Source: Chryseobacterium sp. S0630 (lineage in GTDB: Bacteria; Bacteroidota; Bacteroidia; Flavobacteriales; Weeksellaceae). Taken from it: DNA of 64,000 nucleotides. This document shows, in pieces, positions 53,884 to 62,854 of the stretch. Each line of letters opens with the position of its first letter. The first letter of the stretch is position 1. The stretch is taken from assembly GCF_024158915.1 (NCBI RefSeq), contig NZ_JAMZGF010000006.1:88787-152786 (forward strand), given 5' to 3'. The notes beneath the pieces are model-generated. The model did not search any database. It had not been told where the DNA came from and saw only the letters and a list, made by a program, of their open reading frames with translations. A program made the position numbers and the translations under genes.

Positions 53884-55017
53884 TTATTTGTATAAAAAAG
53901 CGAAGTGGGCAGGGATATTTCCGCCTTCCGTTTTCCATTTAAAGTGTCCGTTTTTATCAAAGCAATACACAAATCCCATGGATACATAATTTCTGGCATC
54001 TGTCATGTAGATATCTTCTGTGATTGGGTTCACGGTAATTCCGTAAGGTGTTTTAATGGCATCTTCATATTCTTTGTCAAAAATTCTGTTGGCGATGATC
54101 TGTTCTGTTTTTACATCAATGATTCCAAATGTTTTTTTATAACTGTGGGTATTGTAATTGAATTCATTCCCATAGAAATACAGTTTATCATTCACGATTG
54201 TCATTTCGCTCACAGAGAGATTGAAGTTTTTCTTCACAGTTCCCGTGGCTGCATCTATTAAATACAAACTGGAAGGAACATTATAATAATCTCCTCTTGA
54301 AGTTACATAGAGGTCTCCGTAATTATCTTTTTTAATGTGGTGAAGATTGATGGCAACATTTATTTTTTTGAGTTCTGTAAAAGTGTTCAGGTCGATTACC
54401 GAAACAGTATTGTCATAATCGGGAGCTTTGTATCCTCCGGAGTTGGCCACAAACAATTGATTACCCACAATTTCCATTTCTTCCGGCTGATATCCTACCA
54501 CCACTTCACGCTGGATGGAAAGAGAAGTGGTATCAATTTCCACGACTTTTCCTTTTGGTGCTTTAGGATTAATGGCTACAGGACCTGCATAGCTGCTGGC
54601 ATATGCTTTACCATCTTTGAAAGCAAGGTATCTGCAGTTTTGTAATGGAATAGAAGTAATACGTTTGGCCGTTTTGGCATCCAGCACTTCAATTTTGTTG
54701 GAAACATTGACAACAATATAAAGTTTACTTCCATACACCTTAATATCATTCCCTACATCTCCTAACTCTTTTACCACATTGGGATTGATTTCTGCATAGA
54801 TGTTCCGGTAATAAGTTCCTTTGGTGTAATCAAAAAAATCAAGGGTACATTTATTACTTCCCATGTTTCCTTCATTCAGCATATAGAATCCTTTTATTGC
54901 CGTATTTTCTGAAGGAAGTCCTTCTACCACTTCCTGACGGACAATAATTTCATCGGTACGGCATGAGGTAAGAAAAGCTAATACAAAAAATAAAAAATAA
55001 AAGTTTAGTTTTCTCAT
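53884..55017 (-). CDS. BtuG-like beta-propeller lipoprotein
   Basis: The 377-residue lipoprotein (lipobox FLTSC, Cys19) is made of YncE/DUF5074-type propeller blades with repeated I-x-V-Y-(G/D)-x-K-L-Y-I-V and L-F-V-A-N-S-G-G motifs and ends GHFKWKTEGGNIPAHFAFLYK. In Bacteroides, BtuG lipoproteins of this size and fold cap BtuB on the cell surface and bind cobalamin very tightly. Here it overlaps the BtuB-like receptor gene by 4 bp (ATGA). The assignment rests on fold, lipidation and gene order. Confidence 0.82.
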   Translation of the reverse strand: MRKLNFYFLFFVLAFLTSCRTDEIIVRQEVVEGLPSENTAIKGFYMLNEGNMGSNKCTLDFFDYTKGTYYRNIYAEINPNVVKELGDVGNDIKVYGSKLYIVVNVSNKIEVLDAKTAKRITSIPLQNCRYLAFKDGKAYASSYAGPVAINPKAPKGKVVEIDTTSLSIQREVVVGYQPEEMEIVGNQLFVANSGGYKAPDYDNTVSVIDLNTFTELKKINVAINLHHIKKDNYGDLYVTSRGDYYNVPSSLYLIDAATGTVKKNFNLSVSEMTIVNDKLYFYGNEFNYNTHSYKKTFGIIDVKTEQIIANRIFDKEYEDAIKTPYGITVNPITEDIYMTDARNYVSMGFVYCFDKNGHFKWKTEGGNIPAHFAFLYK

Positions 55018-57047
55018 AGGGTGAAGTTTAGAATAAGTTTAAAGTTTCTTCCAGGCATTGGATAATTGAGGACAACATCATAGTATTGATTGAAAATATT
55101 ATTCATCTCAAGGCTTACTTTAAATTGATGATTCGCCCAGCTGATTTTTTTCTGAACAGAGAGATCGTGAGTATACCAAGGTTGCACATAATTGTATTGA
55201 ATGTTATCCTGATTCACATCATATCTTTCTCCTACGTACATCGCACTGTAATTGAAACTCCAGTCTTTATAATCTGCCATCAGACTGAAAGATCCACTGT
55301 GCCATGGTGTATAAGGAATCTGATTGCGGTAAAAAGTATCTTCCGGATCACTGATATCTCTTGCGCTTTGATAAGTATAAGAAAGCAATGGTCTAAAATT
55401 GACTTTTCCCACCTGAAACTCAGTCTGCACATTCACATCCGCTCCTATGATTTCAACCAAACCAAGGTTCATCATCAGCCAGCGGAACATGCTTCCGTTA
55501 GGGGCAGCTACAATTTTATCCTGCACTTTATTGTAGTAACCGTCTACTTTAGCATAAAATGTTTTAAAGAAACGGTTGGTATAATTCTTCTGATAAGTAA
55601 ATCCTACATCATATTGATTGGTGAATTCCGGTTTCAGATAAGTATTTCCGATATTGGTATAATACAAATCATTAAAGGTTGGAAGTCTGAAAATCCTTTT
55701 ATAGAAAGCTCTGAGGGTAAGCTCAGGAATTTTTTCAGGCTGATAGCTCATAAAAACGGCAGGTGTCCATTCTCTGGCATCTCCCGGTCTTTTGTTTTTT
55801 CTTACTTCTTCAAATGTAAAGGTTCCTAAAAGGCTTCCCAGAATTTTGAACCTGTTCCACTGATAGGTTGTAGCCAATGCCACCAATGTAGTGTAACGGG
55901 TAGGATAAGAAAAGGTATCCAGATTGGCATCCAGATTATTGTACTGAAAGTCGCCACTCAGGCTGACATCCCAATTGGGAGTAATGGAATAAATATTGGA
56001 AGAGGAAAGATAAAGTTCCCTTTGGATATAGGTATTATCGGTATAAATAATAGACTGTGAACGAACCGTATCCATAAAATGGGTATAATCGTAAGCAAAT
56101 TTTGCTTTCAGCTGAGTTTCCAATTTCGGGAACAGTTTTTTTCTCAGATTGGCCTGTACAAAATAATTCTCATCGGAGAGCCTTGCTCCTCTTCCTCCGA
56201 AACGTCCATTCACGATAGGTGCCGGCATTCCACGGTTTGAAATATAACCATAGCCACGGATATTCCAGCTTCCGTTATTTAAAGTTCCGTTCAAAGAAGT
56301 TTCAAAACGTTTTGCCCGAATGTCTGAATCCTGTCTCTTTGCAATGGTATCATAAGCCTGTTGTCCATCAGGATATTTCTTGGCATAACGAAATCTGTAA
56401 ATTCCGTCACTCTGCATAAATTCTCCACTGAAACTGGCAGAAACTCTGTCTGAAATCTTCTGTTCCAATCGGAATGAAGGATTAAAGAGATCAATAGATG
56501 CACTTTTTGCCCTTATCACGAGATTGGTTTTTCTATTTCCTTTAAATACGGGTGTTTTAGGCTGTAAATAAATAGAACCCGAAGAGCCGAAGTCCTTTGC
56601 TGGCTGAAAAATTTCACTTTTCTGTCCGTTATACAATGATATTTCTTCCAGATCATCCAAGGAATATCTTCCCAGATCCACCAGTCCGTTTTGAGCATTT
56701 CCTAATTGAATTCCATCATAGAAAACCCCTACATGCTGGCTCCCCATGCTTCGGATATTAATAGTTTTCAAACCACCCAATCCTCCGTAATCTTTAATCT
56801 GAATACCTGAAAAGTACCGCAGTGCATCAGCAACAGAATGACTGTTCAGCCTCTCCAGCTGCTCTCCTTGCAGGGTTTGTGCCGGAAGGATTTCTTTAAA
56901 ATTCTTTTTGTAAAGATTGATTCCTTTAATAGTCTCTTCCTGAAGACTGTCTTTTTTCCTGGTTTGAGAAGATAAAAGCTGAGATGTGATCACCAGTATG
57001 GTGAAAACAGCTTTATGAATTGCATAAGTAATTAGTTTTTCCGCCAT
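55014..57047 (-). CDS. BtuB-like TonB-dependent corrinoid receptor
   Basis: The start at 57047 gives 677 residues; the upstream start at 57113 would place 22 extra residues before the signal-like segment (AVFTILVITSQLLSSQ). The plug (about 45-165) has ALRYFSGIQIKDYGGLGGLKTINIRSMGS, GVFYDGIQLGN and LEEISLYNGQ. The barrel ends NFKLILNFTL. Cobalamin specificity is inferred from the riboswitch about 125 bp upstream and the BtuG-like partner that overlaps its stop. No inner-membrane BtuCDF genes are in the window. Confidence 0.9.
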   Translation of the reverse strand: MAEKLITYAIHKAVFTILVITSQLLSSQTRKKDSLQEETIKGINLYKKNFKEILPAQTLQGEQLERLNSHSVADALRYFSGIQIKDYGGLGGLKTINIRSMGSQHVGVFYDGIQLGNAQNGLVDLGRYSLDDLEEISLYNGQKSEIFQPAKDFGSSGSIYLQPKTPVFKGNRKTNLVIRAKSASIDLFNPSFRLEQKISDRVSASFSGEFMQSDGIYRFRYAKKYPDGQQAYDTIAKRQDSDIRAKRFETSLNGTLNNGSWNIRGYGYISNRGMPAPIVNGRFGGRGARLSDENYFVQANLRKKLFPKLETQLKAKFAYDYTHFMDTVRSQSIIYTDNTYIQRELYLSSSNIYSITPNWDVSLSGDFQYNNLDANLDTFSYPTRYTTLVALATTYQWNRFKILGSLLGTFTFEEVRKNKRPGDAREWTPAVFMSYQPEKIPELTLRAFYKRIFRLPTFNDLYYTNIGNTYLKPEFTNQYDVGFTYQKNYTNRFFKTFYAKVDGYYNKVQDKIVAAPNGSMFRWLMMNLGLVEIIGADVNVQTEFQVGKVNFRPLLSYTYQSARDISDPEDTFYRNQIPYTPWHSGSFSLMADYKDWSFNYSAMYVGERYDVNQDNIQYNYVQPWYTHDLSVQKKISWANHQFKVSLEMNNIFNQYYDVVLNYPMPGRNFKLILNFTL

Positions 57048-57172
57048 TAGCTCATTTAGGGTAATGAAGACGCTAATGGGTATAAGAATACAACGACAAA
57101 GCACAGCTGTCACTGCACAGAATCATTGATGTCCTAAGCTTTATTCCACGAAAGCGTCAAACGATTATTTTC

Positions 57173-57332
57173 TGGCAGGTCTTCTGACTTACTCCATTTT
57201 TGAAATCCTTCCCATTAAAAAACAGTGGATATATTCTTCAAAAACTTTGGTGCGGAGCTTACAGCAGCGGGTCTGTTCCGGATTTTCACCGGATTCCCTT
57301 TTAAGAGCTTTTTAGGGCTCACCAAATTTCGG
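57173..57332 (-). ncRNA. Cobalamin riboswitch
   Basis: Read on the minus strand, the leader contains GGGAATCCGGTGAAAATCCGG, ACAGACCCGCTGCTGTAAGC, a CCACTG block with GGGAAGG, and AAGTCAGAAGACCTGCC, in the order and spacing of the B12 (cobalamin) riboswitch core. It precedes the BtuB-like receptor and should repress the operon when cobalamin is plentiful. Outer boundaries are approximate. Confidence 0.93.
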
Positions 57333-57385
57333 CAAAGATAAATAATTATTCCTAATCCCCAATTAAAATCATGATTCATAAACAA

Positions 57386-57409
57386 TTAAAGCTCCCGAAG
57401 GAGCTTTAA
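57386..57409 (-). terminator. Probable terminator of the MbnP-type operon
   Basis: The aaagctcc/ggagcttt stem around a CGAA tetraloop lies 27 bp after the minus-strand gene stops. The T run is weak. Confidence 0.5.
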
Positions 57410-57433
57410 CGTCATTTTATTGAGGGTGTCACT

Positions 57434-58381
57434 TTAAATTCCAATATTCAGGAAAACACTGAATCTCGATTTTGCTTCAATATCTCCTCCCGCCAGATGC
57501 GTATACATAGGAAGCATGATCTCACTTCCAAGACTGAGTTTTTTATAAGAAGCTTCAAATCCCAATTTTCCATACAAAGCACTTCCAGCAGTATTAGGCA
57601 AGGCTTCATCGAACTGTTTGTTCTGAGCATAAACTTCTCCCTGAACTCCCGTTTTTACAGAAAAAATAGATTTTTCATTCCCCGCAACCTGATAAAAACC
57701 TGTTGCAGCATAATTCCATTGGTTTCCGAAACGGTAATTTTTCTTATTCTCTGTTTTGATGGTATAATCTGTATTGACCAAAACAGCTACTTTATTTTTC
57801 TGAAATTTATAATTCAAAGCCGCCTGGTAATCCCAACTTCCGGTTCCCAGCTGAAAACTTGGATTGACTCCGGACGCTCCTTTTTCATCAAACTTTCCCA
57901 GAGGAATTTTCACTCCCAAACCTCCGCTCAGATGATGGAAATTATCTTTAGAACTCATCAGTTGGTAAATTCCCATCAGGTTCAGATCTCCAATCCCATT
58001 GATTTTAATATCTCCCTGCATGGTTTTCTTCTCATGAAAATGGAATGGCAGGCTCGCATATACACTCAACTTTTTAGTCAGTGGAATTTTCCCCCAAAGC
58101 TGCAGCGTATTGAAATACTGATCCTGTGTCAGGTCTTTTACAAACAAGTTCTCTTTCGCTTTATAATGCTGTGCAAAGTATTTGATTCCGATAAACTGTG
58201 GATTCAGTAAAGATTCAAAGCCGGAAGATCCGTTTCCTGCTGCACACCCACAGGCATCACAATCATCATCAAAATCGAATCTGCTAAAGGTTTCCGGAGC
58301 ACTATAAGCACTGTCTCTAATGGTTTTTGCCTGATACTGACTCAACAGGATCAAACTTACTATCACTATAATCTTCTTCAT
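57434..58381 (-). CDS. Predicted outer-membrane beta-barrel with Cys-rich N-terminus
   Basis: The 315-residue protein has a signal peptide (IVIVSLILLSQYQA) and then a short acidic-cysteine segment (DDDCDACGCAAGNGSSG, about residues 38-54) that could bind a metal. The rest is a run of amphipathic strands (LGGLGVKIPLGKFD, YQAALNYKFQKNKVAVLVNTDY) ending in SVFLNIGI, typical of a 12-to-14-stranded porin-like barrel of the transporter type. It is the last of three tightly spaced genes after MbnP and MbnH-type proteins, so copper transport is a reasonable but unproven role. Confidence 0.75.
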   Translation of the reverse strand: MKKIIVIVSLILLSQYQAKTIRDSAYSAPETFSRFDFDDDCDACGCAAGNGSSGFESLLNPQFIGIKYFAQHYKAKENLFVKDLTQDQYFNTLQLWGKIPLTKKLSVYASLPFHFHEKKTMQGDIKINGIGDLNLMGIYQLMSSKDNFHHLSGGLGVKIPLGKFDEKGASGVNPSFQLGTGSWDYQAALNYKFQKNKVAVLVNTDYTIKTENKKNYRFGNQWNYAATGFYQVAGNEKSIFSVKTGVQGEVYAQNKQFDEALPNTAGSALYGKLGFEASYKKLSLGSEIMLPMYTHLAGGDIEAKSRFSVFLNIGI

Positions 58382-58393
58382 GTTTTCTATAAA

Positions 58394-59443
58394 TTATTCT
58401 GCAAATTTTGGATTGGATATAAAACTTTTATCCGACAATGTTTTCAGGAACGCAATGATTGATTGTTTTTCCTGACTATTCATGGCAATTCCCACATGTC
58501 CGTTCTGTTTCAGCTGTGGATCAAGGTTGGCATTATCTTCTACCTGATCTGAATAAAAATTGAGTACAGCGTCTAACGTGTAAAACCTTCCGTCATGCAT
58601 ATAAGGTGCGGTGTATTCTACATTTCTTAAACTCGGAACACGGAATTTCATCCAATCGACCTGATTCAAGCTCACTCTGTAACGTCCCGCATCCTTGAAT
58701 TCTGTATTGTAATACATTCCCGTATTTCTGAAACTCTCATCCGTAAACAGTTCTCCGCTATGACATGAGGCACATTTCTGTCCGAATAAAGCCATCCCTT
58801 GAGATTCTGTTGAAGTCAATTGTTCCTTTCCCTGTCTGAATCTGTCATATTTTGAATCTGCAGAAATTAAAGAAGCCATAAACTGTGACAATGCTTTCAG
58901 AATTCTTTCTCCTGTAATAGCTTCGTCCCCATAAGCTTCTCTGAACAGCTTCTTATACTTCTGATCATCTTTTATCTTTGAAATAGCTTCCGGTATGGAG
59001 CTGTCCATTTCATTCACATCAGTAATCGGGCTGATGGGCTGTTCATTCAGATTATGAATCACTCCGTCCCACATATATCTTTTCAAAAAGGCCATATTCT
59101 GAATGGGTGGTGCATTTCTGATTCCTATTCTGTCGTCTACTCCATGGCTTACCGTATGACCATGATGGGTAAAGGCATTTTCCTGAATATGACAGAAGCC
59201 GCATGAAATAGTATTATTTCGGGAAAGTCTGCCTTCATAAAATAATTTCCGTCCCAGCTCCACTCCGTTTTTGGTGACCGGATTGATGGATTTATCAAAA
59301 GTCATTTCCGGAAAATAAGAAGGAAACTGCAGGTTGTAGGCTTCATCTTTTTCCAGTGGCTGAATCACCTCATCAGAACATGAAATACAGCTCAATCCCA
59401 ATACAAACAGAACCAGTATCGTTTTAATCAAAAAATTAATCAT
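58394..59443 (-). CDS. Di-haem cytochrome c peroxidase, MbnH-like
   Basis: The 349-residue lipoprotein (lipobox LSCISC) has two haem c sites: CGFCH (about residue 79) and CASCH (about 225), with FTHHGHTVSHGVDDR and MFRVPSLRNVEYTAPYMHDGR as in MauG/CcpA enzymes. In the methanotroph pair, MbnH uses peroxide to convert a tryptophan of MbnP to kynurenine, completing a copper site. Here its start overlaps the end of an MbnP-family gene by 8 bp, so the same maturation is likely. A plain peroxidase role is the alternative. Confidence 0.88.
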   Translation of the reverse strand: MINFLIKTILVLFVLGLSCISCSDEVIQPLEKDEAYNLQFPSYFPEMTFDKSINPVTKNGVELGRKLFYEGRLSRNNTISCGFCHIQENAFTHHGHTVSHGVDDRIGIRNAPPIQNMAFLKRYMWDGVIHNLNEQPISPITDVNEMDSSIPEAISKIKDDQKYKKLFREAYGDEAITGERILKALSQFMASLISADSKYDRFRQGKEQLTSTESQGMALFGQKCASCHSGELFTDESFRNTGMYYNTEFKDAGRYRVSLNQVDWMKFRVPSLRNVEYTAPYMHDGRFYTLDAVLNFYSDQVEDNANLDPQLKQNGHVGIAMNSQEKQSIIAFLKTLSDKSFISNPKFAE

Positions 59444-60266
59444 TGTGAACGTGGTCTACTTTAAACATTTTCGTAAGATTGTTGGTAACATCTGTCAGGT
59501 GTTGGTTTGAGCCCATCAGCATATCATTGGCCGTTGTAAGGGTAAGAGCCTTATCTCCGCTCAAAAACTGGTTCAGATCTGCCAGAATATGAACAGAAGG
59601 TCGAATTTTTGCCGTCACTCTTGCTGTTGTGGGAAGATTCAAAGTGATTTCACGGTATAGATCGGGTTGCTGATTAGCGGTAACATTTCCCATATTTCCG
59701 GTATGGTTCATGAATTCTTTAGCAGGAGTGTCATTTCCATATTTTCCTTCCAGCTTTACAAAGACATAGCCGGCAGCCCATGACCACGACATTCCTTTTT
59801 GCTTGGCTTTTGTCCAGAATTCAGCCTGTCCGTCCTGCCCTAGCAAGTACGCTTTCTGACTGATCCCCAATCCGAATTTTATTTTCTTGTAATTGTTTTT
59901 CGGAATACCATCCAGATTAAGGTATATAATTCCGGCTACAGCATCTGCCTGATCTACGATAAAAGCACCTTTATCAGGGTTATTTTCGTTGTATTTAAAT
60001 TCATTTCCGTTTTCGTCTATCAATACAATATTACTGATGACATATTTTAAGGCTGAAAAGTTATGTTTTTGTCCGTTGGAAGATGTCTGAACGGTCTGAT
60101 TCAAAACGATATCTCCTACATTATTAAATCCGTTTTCAAATTTGATCTGAAGGTTTCCGGGTGTAGTATCCTGTGGATTTTCGTCATCCCTGCTGCTTTC
60201 GCAGGCTACAAAAGAGAATAAAGTAAAGGCAATAAAGAATAGTGATAAAAATTTATAAATTTTCAT
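59436..60266 (-). CDS. MbnP-family copper-binding lipoprotein
   Basis: The start at 60266 gives 276 residues with a lipoprotein signal (FFIAFTLFSFVAC). The mature part matches the MbnP fold: LQIKFENGFNNVGDIVLNQ, YVISNIVLIDENGNEF and the Trp-rich segment MSWSWAAGYVFVKLEG (about residues 155-170) where the tryptophan that becomes kynurenine would lie, followed by NHTGNMG. C-terminal SVHILADLNQFL and KVDHVHND supply further His residues. It is co-transcribed with an MbnH-like peroxidase. Copper binding is known for the methanotroph relative and inferred here. Confidence 0.86.
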   Translation of the reverse strand: MKIYKFLSLFFIAFTLFSFVACESSRDDENPQDTTPGNLQIKFENGFNNVGDIVLNQTVQTSSNGQKHNFSALKYVISNIVLIDENGNEFKYNENNPDKGAFIVDQADAVAGIIYLNLDGIPKNNYKKIKFGLGISQKAYLLGQDGQAEFWTKAKQKGMSWSWAAGYVFVKLEGKYGNDTPAKEFMNHTGNMGNVTANQQPDLYREITLNLPTTARVTAKIRPSVHILADLNQFLSGDKALTLTTANDMLMGSNQHLTDVTNNLTKMFKVDHVHND

Positions 60267-60319
60267 TGATGATTTTTTAAGTTGAATTATAATTTTTGAA
60301 TGCAAAAACATTCTTTTTT

Positions 60320-60448
60320 ACCACAAAAGGCACAAAAGTTTTTACACTTAAGTTTGTCAAGTGGTAAGTTTTATGCACAATAAGAACACTTAAGCTTTTT
60401 AAAAATCTTTGATTCTTAATTGATGTAAGCTTTTGTGACTTTTGTGGT
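60320..60448. repeat. Imperfect inverted repeat between copper-island genes
   Basis: accacaaaaggcacaaaag (from 60320) pairs with cttttgtgacttttgtggt (to 60448), with further cacttaag palindromes inside. It is a dispersed flavobacterial repeat type and may also attenuate the operon here. Confidence 0.6.
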
Positions 60449-60462
60449 TGAATAGTAATCGT

Positions 60463-60837
60463 TTAACTTAAAAAAACCGGTGGTTTGAAAATGTGGGTAA
60501 GAAACAGAAAAGAATAAGCTGTTTCGTAGGTAAAATTGAAATTGAAAAACGGAAGTTTTCCAGTAGTATTGATCTCTGTGGTCTCAGGCAGGATATAGGT
60601 GTCAAGGACTTTCTGTCCTGAGTTTTTGAGTTTCTGAAAAGGTGAAGATTCCGAATCATTGGTTTTTGCCAACTCTTTACTCAGGTAACATTTTCCGTTA
60701 CAGTGAACCTCTGGCCTGGATTTATTAATACAGAGAACTTTAACGATATAATCATAATTTACAGCATACTCTACCACGGGCACTAAAGGTCTTAGCACCA
60801 TATACAAGGTAAAAAGTATGCTGTAAAATAATTTCAT
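60463..60837 (-). CDS. Small membrane protein with C-x9-C-x3-C motif, copy B
   Basis: The 124-residue protein has an N-terminal membrane helix (about residues 3-28) with a conserved LRPLVPVVEYAVNYDYI stretch, then cysteines at 36, 46 and 50 (LC, HC, GKC) and YLSKELAKT. The C-terminus ends in a second hydrophobic segment and IFKPPVFLS. Its paralogue at 62855-63217 has the cysteines at the same residue numbers. It starts 4 bp after the superoxide dismutase gene stops. The cysteines suggest metal or thiol chemistry; the function is unknown. Confidence 0.72.
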   Translation of the reverse strand: MKLFYSILFTLYMVLRPLVPVVEYAVNYDYIVKVLCINKSRPEVHCNGKCYLSKELAKTNDSESSPFQKLKNSGQKVLDTYILPETTEINTTGKLPFFNFNFTYETAYSFLFLTHIFKPPVFLS

Positions 60838-60841
60838 TTGA

Positions 60842-61516
60842 CTACTTCTTGCTTATTGCTTCGTCATATCTTCTGCTGATCTCTTTCCAGTTGGTAACGT
60901 TCCAGATCGCACTAAGATAATCTGCTCTTTTATTCTGATATTTTAAATAATAAGCATGTTCCCATACATCAATTCCGAAGATAGGAGTTCCCTTTTCTTC
61001 CACTACATCCATTAAAGGATTGTCCTGGTTAGGAGTAGAAGAAACAAATAATTTTCCGCTTTTATCCACAGAAAGCCATGCCCATCCTGATCCGAAACGA
61101 TCTGCTCCGGCTTTAGCCATTTTTTCTTTAAAAGCATCCATACTTCCGAATGTTTCCGTAATCGCTTTTGCTAGTTTTGCGGAAGGCTGTGTATTTTTCT
61201 GGGGCGTAAGAACCGTCCAGAACAGTTCGTGATTATAATGACCTCCTGCATTATTTCTTACAGCAGCAGGCAGTTTTGAAGCATTGGAAAGAATCTGAAA
61301 CAAAGTTTCTTTTTCCTGTGGAGTGCCAGCAATGGCTTTATTCAAGTTGGCTGCATATGCTGCACCATGTTTCGAATAATGAATTTCCATTGTTTGGGCA
61401 TCAATATTTCCTTCCAAAGCATTATAAGCATAAGGCAGAGGCGTCTGCTTAAACTGAGCCAGTGTAAACTGAGCCGCAAAAACTGCACTTAGAGCAGCTA
61501 TTTTCAAAATCTTCAT
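60842..61516 (-). CDS. Exported Fe/Mn superoxide dismutase
   Basis: Dismutation of superoxide. The start at 61516 gives 224 residues and a signal peptide ([19 protein letters not shown]); the frame extending upstream runs through a repeat. The SOD core is intact: [13 protein letters not shown] (metal His), [10 protein letters not shown] (metal His), GSGWAWL, and [20 protein letters not shown] with the metal Asp and His. Export is unusual in that most Fe/Mn SODs are cytosolic, but known in some Bacteroidota. It is followed 4 bp later by copy B of the CxGKCY protein. Confidence 0.93.
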   Translation of the reverse strand: MKILKIAALSAVFAAQFTLAQFKQTPLPYAYNALEGNIDAQTMEIHYSKHGAAYAANLNKAIAGTPQEKETLFQILSNASKLPAAVRNNAGGHYNHELFWTVLTPQKNTQPSAKLAKAITETFGSMDAFKEKMAKAGADRFGSGWAWLSVDKSGKLFVSSTPNQDNPLMDVVEEKGTPIFGIDVWEHAYYLKYQNKRADYLSAIWNVTNWKEISRRYDEAISKK

Positions 61517-61555
61517 AATTTTTTTGTTTATGGTTGAACAATGTTTTCTTGTTAA

Positions 61556-61703
61556 GCGGGAGGAAGGATGATGGAAGTTGGAAGTCATTGATGTCTTACC
61601 ATGATTTCTTCAACTTCTATTTGCTTTTATAGCCATCTCAAAAATCGCTAGAACTTCATCGTCTGAAATAACTTCCAGCTTCTGGCATCCAACTTCCCTC
61701 CTC
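61556..61703. repeat. Purine/pyrimidine inverted repeat
   Basis: gcgggaggaaggatgatgga (left arm start) pairs with a Py-rich right arm (acttccagcttctggcat...). It is the same gaagctggaag family as the element at 28600-29190. It separates SOD from the SCO gene. Confidence 0.55.
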
Positions 61704-61704
61704 T

Positions 61705-62382
61705 CTATTTCAATAATTTCTTAATATCCTCGATCAGAATTTCTCTGTCGGGGTGATATTTTCCTGTCAGCATGGGTGTTTTACCTTCCGGATCACCGTA
61801 ATTCAATCCTGAGTAATACAGAATAGGCATATTTTCTTTGTTGTATCGGCATCGGATATTTCCTTCCTGATCTACCAGCGCAATCATTCCGCTGTGGTTC
61901 AGGCTTTCTCCTTCATCTTCTTTGTCACCTACGTAGATATTAAACTGATCCGCAAGATTTCCAATATAGGTACGGTCTCCAGTCAGGAAATGCCAGTTCG
62001 GAGATGTTGCCCCTATTCTTTGAGCATGTTCTTTCAATGCTGATGGTGTATCGTTTTCCGGATCAATACTGATGGAAATAATGCCGAAGTCAGGATCATT
62101 AATCTGGTTCTGAATCGCTTTCATATTAGTATTCATCACCGGGCAAATTGTAGGACATTTGCTGAAGAAAAATTCTACGAGATATACTTTTCCCAGCATA
62201 TCTTTATTGGTGATTTTTTTACTGTTCTGATCTGTGAGTTCAAAATCGGGAACTTTCATCACCGTATAAAGATTCTTTTTAAAATACCCCATCCCTACCC
62301 CTATTCCCAGGAAAAGCAATGCAAATAAAGCGATGGGTATAATCACTTTACTTTTATTATTGTTCTTTTTATTTTTGGGCAT
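61705..62382 (-). CDS. SCO1/SenC-family copper chaperone-like protein
   Basis: The start at 62382 (MPKNKKNNNKSK) gives 225 residues; starts further upstream overlap the YHS gene too deeply. A single membrane anchor (about residues 14-34) is followed by a thioredoxin fold with the copper motif CPTIC (about 80-84) and the distal His in LNHSGMIALVD (about 177). SCO proteins deliver copper to the CuA site of cytochrome oxidase or act as thiol reductases. It overlaps the YHS lipoprotein gene by 14 bp. Confidence 0.9.
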   Translation of the reverse strand: MPKNKKNNNKSKVIIPIALFALLFLGIGVGMGYFKKNLYTVMKVPDFELTDQNSKKITNKDMLGKVYLVEFFFSKCPTICPVMNTNMKAIQNQINDPDFGIISISIDPENDTPSALKEHAQRIGATSPNWHFLTGDRTYIGNLADQFNIYVGDKEDEGESLNHSGMIALVDQEGNIRCRYNKENMPILYYSGLNYGDPEGKTPMLTGKYHPDREILIEDIKKLLK

Positions 62383-62644
62383 ATTTCTCAGGGCTTTTTT
62401 TGAATTCACGTTTACAGGATACACTGCAAAAACCATACGTTTTGTTTTTATATATGGCTGTATCATTAATAGATCCTGCAGTTTTCATGTGGCAGATAGG
62501 ATCTTCTTCATTCACTACCTGTACATTTTCTATTTTCTTCCCCGAGGAGTCCATGTGGCTTGCATGCTTTACCTGAGGAGTTTCCTTGGCACACGACAGT
62601 AATGATATTGACAGCAAGGCAGTCAAAATAATAGGAGATTTCAT
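62369..62644 (-). CDS. YHS-domain lipoprotein
   Basis: The 91-residue protein has a lipoprotein signal (LLSISLLSC, Cys about residue 18), a His/Met-rich linker (HASHMDSSG) and a YHS domain with DPICHMKTAG and YGFCSVSCKREFKKSPEKY. YHS domains bind metal through Cys and His and occur in copper-handling proteins. The downstream SCO gene starts within its last codons, so they are co-translated. Confidence 0.85.
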   Translation of the reverse strand: MKSPIILTALLSISLLSCAKETPQVKHASHMDSSGKKIENVQVVNEEDPICHMKTAGSINDTAIYKNKTYGFCSVSCKREFKKSPEKYAQK

Positions 62645-62854
62645 TTTAATGTTAAATTGAAATTAATAATGTTAAATAAAGTTATGATACTATATTCTAG
62701 TCAGAAAAAACACAGCATTTCTCAAGAGAAACTGATGCATTTCTTATTGTTTACAATAATATATTTTCATTGTAGAATGTATCTTTAATGGCTTATTAAT
62801 GACAGGTTTAAAAACGCTCATTAATTAAACTAAAAACATAGTTTATTATAAAAA

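Noticed and set aside
55014..57113. Upstream start (57113) of the BtuB-like receptor
   Set aside because: It adds 22 residues with no signal-peptide character before a hydrophobic segment; the 57047 start is more typical.
61517..61588. 24-residue upstream extension of the superoxide dismutase
   Set aside because: It crosses the repeat arm and would mask the signal peptide that starts at 61516.
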